Assembly: GCA_002340765.1 (NCBI GenBank)
Contig: DDMS01000036.1
Location: 1 to 27,717, forward strand
Source of the DNA: Flavobacteriaceae bacterium UBA2540
GTDB taxonomy: Bacteria; Bacteroidota; Bacteroidia; Flavobacteriales; Flavobacteriaceae
Direction of reading: 5' to 3'
DNA: 27,717 nt
Positions 24,181-27,717 of this stretch are shown here, piece after piece; the stretch's first letter is position 1, and every line of letters begins with the position of its first letter. Position numbers and translations under genes: made by a program. The notes beneath the pieces were generated by a model. The model saw only the letters and a list, made by a program, of their open reading frames with translations, had not been told where the DNA came from and did no database searches.

Positions 24181-24969
24181 ATGAGTAAAAGAACAGATTC
24201 TAATGCATATACAATAATTTTTGCCATGATTATGGTAGTAGTTGTTGGTTCGTTGTTGGCTTTCTTTTCATCTTTTTTGAAACCAAATATTGATGAAAAT
24301 AAAAGAGTTGAAAAACAACAAAATATTCTTTATGCAATGGGTATAAATGATAATGATGAATCAAATGCAAATTTTATTTCATCATCATTTGCAGGTCAAG
24401 AGTTTTCAAAGTTTGTGAAAGAACAATTAGTTCTAGAAGTTACAGATGAAAAGGTCACAAAATTGCAAACTAGAGAAGAATACATGGATACAAATAATGG
24501 TCAAGAACCCTATTTAATTGATGTTAAACAACAACAAAACCATGCCAAAGAAGGGAAAGCAAGAAAACTTCCATTATTTGTTGGAGAAAAAGACGGCAAG
24601 ACATTTTATGTTGCACCAATCTATGGGAAAGGTCTTTGGGATGCAATTTGGGGGTATGTTTCTTTAGATGAAAATATGGTAATTCAAGGTGCTTATTTTG
24701 ATCACAAAGGAGAAACACCAGGTTTAGGAGCAAACATAAAACAACGCTATTTTATGGATGACTTCATTGGTGAGTATTTATTAACTGATGAAGGAGATTT
24801 CAAAGGGGTAACTGTTGCGAAAGGAAATAATGATCCAAAAAACGAAAGAAAAACAGATTATAAAGTTGATGCAATTGCAGGTGCAACAATCACAGGCGAT
24901 GGTGTAACAGCAATGATAAAATCTGATTTACAATTGTATGTTCCTTATTTTAAATCATTAAAAAATTAA
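24181..24969 (+). CDS. nqrC: Na+-translocating NADH:quinone reductase subunit C
   Basis: A 262-residue subunit with one N-terminal membrane segment (about 11-32) and a periplasmic FMN-binding domain. The flavinylation motif DAIAGAT (230-236) is canonical, with Thr236 the FMN-ester residue. The preceding region has the FMN-domain signatures PIYGKGLWDAIWGYV (146-160) and ETPGLGANI (178-186). NqrC passes electrons between the NqrD/E iron-sulfur centre and NqrB. An ApbE flavin transferase is needed; none lies in this window, but one could follow nqrF beyond its end. The start ATG is two bases after the nqrB stop, and nqrD begins three bases after its stop. Confidence 0.96.
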   Translation: MSKRTDSNAYTIIFAMIMVVVVGSLLAFFSSFLKPNIDENKRVEKQQNILYAMGINDNDESNANFISSSFAGQEFSKFVKEQLVLEVTDEKVTKLQTREEYMDTNNGQEPYLIDVKQQQNHAKEGKARKLPLFVGEKDGKTFYVAPIYGKGLWDAIWGYVSLDENMVIQGAYFDHKGETPGLGANIKQRYFMDDFIGEYLLTDEGDFKGVTVAKGNNDPKNERKTDYKVDAIAGATITGDGVTAMIKSDLQLYVPYFKSLKN

Positions 24970-24972
24970 TTT

Positions 24973-25620
24973 ATGGCACTTTTATCTAAAAAAGACGCAG
25001 CATTATTAACAGATCCTTTAACAGATAACAATCCAATCACAGTTCAGGTATTAGGAATTTGTTCTGCATTGGCGATTACTGCCGAGTTAAAAGCTTCAAT
25101 CGTAATGGCAATTTCTGTAATGGCTGTTCTTGGGGTAGGAAATGTTGTGATTTCTTTATTGAGAAATATCATTCCTTCGAAAATTAGGATTATTGTGCAA
25201 CTTGTAATAGTGGCAGCTTTGGTTATTATTGTTGACTTAATTTTGAAAGCTTTTAGCTATGAATTAAGTAAAACATTGTCAGTTTTTGTTGGATTGATTA
25301 TCACGAATTGTATTATTATGGGACGTTTTGAAGCATTTGCGCTTGGAAACGGACCTTGGAAATCTTTTCTTGATGGATTAGGAAATTCAGCTGGTTATGG
25401 AATAATCTTAATAATTGTCGGATTTTTTAGAGAATTATTAGGTTCAGGTACTTTATTAGGTTTCAAAGTTTTGGGAGATCCAATAGAAAAAACAGGATTG
25501 TATGCATTTGGGTATGAAAATAATGGATTTATGTTATTATCTCCAATGGCACTGATTGTAGTTGGAATTATCATTTGGGTTCAGCGTTCAAAAAATAAAA
25601 CATTAATAGAAGAGAATTAA
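24973..25620 (+). CDS. nqrD: Na+-translocating NADH:quinone reductase subunit D
   Basis: A 215-residue integral membrane protein with about six transmembrane segments, homologous to NqrE and RnfA/RnfE. The two conserved Cys that help hold the intramembrane iron-sulfur centre are Cys30 in VLGICSALA and Cys113 in IITNCIIMGRFEAFA, placed in the two inverted half-repeats. The segments SLLRNIIPSKIRI and FFRELLGSGTLLG are typical of NqrD. Length is normal. It lies within the operon: three bases after nqrC and 19 bases before nqrE, the largest gap in the cluster. Confidence 0.96.
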   Translation: MALLSKKDAALLTDPLTDNNPITVQVLGICSALAITAELKASIVMAISVMAVLGVGNVVISLLRNIIPSKIRIIVQLVIVAALVIIVDLILKAFSYELSKTLSVFVGLIITNCIIMGRFEAFALGNGPWKSFLDGLGNSAGYGIILIIVGFFRELLGSGTLLGFKVLGDPIEKTGLYAFGYENNGFMLLSPMALIVVGIIIWVQRSKNKTLIEEN

Positions 25621-25639
25621 AGACAAAAAACTAAATAAT

Positions 25640-26368
25640 ATGGAACACATAGAATTATTTTTTAAATCGATATTTATAGACAACATGGTTTTTGCAACAT
25701 TTCTTGGAATGTGTTCTTACCTTGCTGTATCAAAAAAATTAGCAACGGCTGTAGGGTTAGGAGCAGCAGTTATTTTCGTGCTTGCAGTGACAGTTCCATT
25801 AAATTGGTTATTGGATCAGTATATTTTAAAAGATGGCGCTTTGGCTTGGTTAGGTCCAGAATATGTAGTTTATGATTTGAGTTTTTTATCATTTATCATG
25901 TTCATCGCAACTATTGCAACCATGGTACAATTGGTAGAAATAATTATTGAAAAATTCTCCCCTTCATTATACAATTCATTAGGGATTTTCTTGCCATTAA
26001 TTGCTGTAAACTGTGCGATTTTAGGCGGAAGTTTATTCATGCAATCACGCGAAATTCCAACTTTAGGATTGGCTTTAACCTATGGAGTTGGTTCAGGAAT
26101 TGGATGGTTTTTAGCTATTTTGGCAATTGCAGCTATTCGTGAAAAAATCAGATATTCAAGTGTTCCTCCTGCTTTAAGAGGGTTAGGAATTACTTTTATA
26201 ATCACAGGATTAATGGCAATTGGTTTTATGAGTTTTGGTGGAATGTTAACTGGAGGGGATGAGAAACCAAAAGAGCAACCAAAAGTTGAGGCTAAAATTG
26301 AGAAAAAAGAAATAAAAAAAGCAGATGCTACAAAAATTGTAGCTAAAAATACAACATTAAACGAATAG
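25640..26368 (+). CDS. nqrE: Na+-translocating NADH:quinone reductase subunit E
   Basis: A 242-residue six-helix membrane subunit that pairs with NqrD. The paired iron-sulfur Cys are Cys25 (LGMCSYLAVS) and Cys125 (AVNCAILGG). The core ends with the last helix and a GGMLTGG turn near residue 205, which is about the usual total length (around 200). After that comes a hydrophilic, Lys/Glu-rich tail of roughly 35 residues (about 207-242; EKPKEQPKVEAKIEKKE and onward) not found in the well-studied Vibrio subunit. The tail is in frame and ends at a normal TAG four bases before nqrF, so it is genuinely coded. It may lie in the periplasm or cytoplasm depending on the helix count. Confidence 0.95.
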   Translation: MEHIELFFKSIFIDNMVFATFLGMCSYLAVSKKLATAVGLGAAVIFVLAVTVPLNWLLDQYILKDGALAWLGPEYVVYDLSFLSFIMFIATIATMVQLVEIIIEKFSPSLYNSLGIFLPLIAVNCAILGGSLFMQSREIPTLGLALTYGVGSGIGWFLAILAIAAIREKIRYSSVPPALRGLGITFIITGLMAIGFMSFGGMLTGGDEKPKEQPKVEAKIEKKEIKKADATKIVAKNTTLNE

Positions 26369-26372
26369 AAGA

Positions 26373-27680
26373 ATGATATTAGCAGCAGGTACAACAGGAA
26401 CTATTTTTGCAACAGTAGCAGCTTTTTTATTAATAACACTGATTTTAGTTGCTTTATTATTATTTGTAAAACAAAAATTATCACCTTCAGGTCCAGTTAC
26501 AATCACAATTAATGGTGAGAAAAAAATTCAAGTAGTTTCAGGAAGTACACTTTTAGCAACTTTAGGAAACGAAAAAATATTTTTACCATCAGCTTGCGGT
26601 GGAGGTGGTTCATGTATTCAATGTGAATGCCACGTTTTAGAAGGTGGAGGAGAAGCTTTACCAACAGAAACTCCGCACTTTACTAAAAAAGAATTGAAAG
26701 AAGGTGTGCGTTTGGCTTGTCAGGTAAAAGTTAAACAAGACATGAATATTACGATTCCTGAAGAAGTTTTTGGAATCAAAAAATGGCAAGGCACTGTAGT
26801 TAGAAATTATAACGTAGCTTCATTTATCAAAGAATTTGTAGTAGAAATTCCTGAGGATATGGGTTATAAAGCAGGAGGTTACATTCAAATTGAGATCCCT
26901 CCTTGTGAAATTAAGTATTCAGATATTGATATTACTGCACATCCTGAAGAACACGAAACTCCTGATAAATTTCAGGCTGAATGGGATAAATTTGGTTTGT
27001 GGTCTTTGGCAATGAAAAATAACGAAACTGTTGAACGTGCTTATTCTATGGCTTCTTTTCCTGCCGAAGGAAGAGAGATTATGTTGAATGTACGTATTGC
27101 AACTCCACCTTGGGATAGAGCTAAAAATGGTTGGATGAGTGTAAATCCAGGTGTTGCATCTTCATTTATTTTTGCTCAAAAACCTGGAGATAAAGTTACA
27201 ATTTCAGGACCTTATGGTGAATTTTTCATCAATGAATCAAATTCAGAAATGTTATATGTTGGTGGTGGAGCAGGAATGGCTCCAATGCGTTCCCATTTAT
27301 ATCACCTTTTCAAAACTTTGAAAACTGGTAGAAAAGTAACTTATTGGTATGGAGGTCGTTCAAAAAGAGAATTATTTTATATTGATCATTTTAAATCATT
27401 AGAAAGAGATTTTTCAAACTTTAAATTCTATTTGGCATTATCTGAACCAATGCCTGAAGATAACTGGAAAGTGAAAAAAGAGATTAATGATGAAGGTGAT
27501 GGATTTGTTGGATTTATCCACAATTGTGTAATTGAAAATTACTTAAGCAAACATGATTCACCTGAAGATATTGAATTGTATTTCTGTGGTCCACCATTGA
27601 TGAATAAAGCTGTTCAGAAAATGGGTGAAGATTTCGGAATTGCTGATGAAAATATCCGTTTTGACGATTTTGGAGGTTAA
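26373..27680 (+). CDS. nqrF: Na+-translocating NADH:quinone reductase subunit F
   Basis: A 435-residue NADH-oxidising entry subunit. One N-terminal membrane helix (about 10-32) anchors it. A ferredoxin-like domain follows, with 2Fe-2S ligands Cys75, Cys81, Cys84 and Cys116 (CGGGGSCIQC plus LACQ). Then comes a ferredoxin-reductase domain with the FAD motif RAYSMAS (222-228), the NADH-binding GGGAGMAPMRS (297-307), CGPP (405-408) and the C-terminal FDDFGG cap. Length is typical (about 410-435). Electrons pass from NADH through FAD and 2Fe-2S to the NqrD/E centre and onward. It is the last nqr gene, complete within the window; only 37 bases follow, with no gene start visible. Confidence 0.97.
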   Translation: MILAAGTTGTIFATVAAFLLITLILVALLLFVKQKLSPSGPVTITINGEKKIQVVSGSTLLATLGNEKIFLPSACGGGGSCIQCECHVLEGGGEALPTETPHFTKKELKEGVRLACQVKVKQDMNITIPEEVFGIKKWQGTVVRNYNVASFIKEFVVEIPEDMGYKAGGYIQIEIPPCEIKYSDIDITAHPEEHETPDKFQAEWDKFGLWSLAMKNNETVERAYSMASFPAEGREIMLNVRIATPPWDRAKNGWMSVNPGVASSFIFAQKPGDKVTISGPYGEFFINESNSEMLYVGGGAGMAPMRSHLYHLFKTLKTGRKVTYWYGGRSKRELFYIDHFKSLERDFSNFKFYLALSEPMPEDNWKVKKEINDEGDGFVGFIHNCVIENYLSKHDSPEDIELYFCGPPLMNKAVQKMGEDFGIADENIRFDDFGG

Positions 27681-27717
27681 AATTTAAATAAAAATAGCAT
27701 AAAAAGTTGGTTTTAGA
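27681..27717. other. End of window after nqrF
   Basis: These 37 AT-rich bases contain no hairpin or start codon that I can support. Whether an ApbE or other gene follows cannot be seen. Confidence 0.5.

Overview
The window looks like a chromosomal segment of a marine-type Flavobacteriia member (phylum Bacteroidota). It is strongly AT-rich, and several genes are preceded by the Bacteroidota -7 promoter box TAnnTTTG rather than Shine-Dalgarno-rich leaders. It carries type IX secretion (T9SS) features: a cargo protein with a C-terminal sorting domain and the DUF5103 T9SS plug protein. It also holds a complete six-subunit Na+-translocating NADH:quinone reductase (NQR) operon. Family-level resemblance suggests a Polaribacter/Tenacibaculum-like organism, but the genus is inference.

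Layout. 80-3022: a Cys/Met-metabolism PLP enzyme followed by an NhaC-family transporter. 3166-7572: three overlapping genes (two SGNH/GDSL-like exported proteins and an AlgI-like MBOAT acyltransferase), probably an O-acetylation module for a cell-surface polysaccharide. 7669-8193: a periplasmic Cu/Zn superoxide dismutase lipoprotein. 8225-9559 (minus): a soluble-type cytochrome P450. 9560-10240: a non-coding and decayed stretch with repeats and a small membrane-protein gene interrupted by one TGA. 10241-12211 (minus): an outer-membrane Porin_10-type protein. 12295-12894: rnhB. 13093-13812 (minus): lipB. 13880-17179: a large secreted metzincin protease with a T9SS tail. 17198-18823 (minus): delta-1-pyrroline-5-carboxylate dehydrogenase. 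18824-19769: about 950 bases with no intact gene, holding the remains of two convergent genes. 19770-21422 (minus): apaG and the T9SS plug gene. 21625-27680: nqrABCDEF.

How the genes relate. NQR exports Na+ while oxidising NADH, and the NhaC-type carrier could use or balance the resulting sodium gradient. The metzincin is a probable T9SS client, and the plug protein closes the translocon that would export it. The SGNH/SGNH/MBOAT unit fits the general scheme in which a membrane acyltransferase supplies acetyl groups that an extracytoplasmic SGNH enzyme transfers to or removes from a glycan. The remaining genes are housekeeping functions.

I found no CRISPR array, prophage, transposase, tRNA or rRNA, and no clearly new multi-gene defence or biosynthetic system. 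The most informative unexpected signals are: two convergent pseudogenes (NRDE/TANGO2 family and DUF3667 family) that have both lost their 3' ends at one apparent junction; a nonsense-interrupted small membrane gene beside an inverted pair of hairpin repeats; altered specificity residues in the first PLP enzyme; a large hydrophobic insertion in the MBOAT protein; and a departure from the flavinylation consensus in NqrB.
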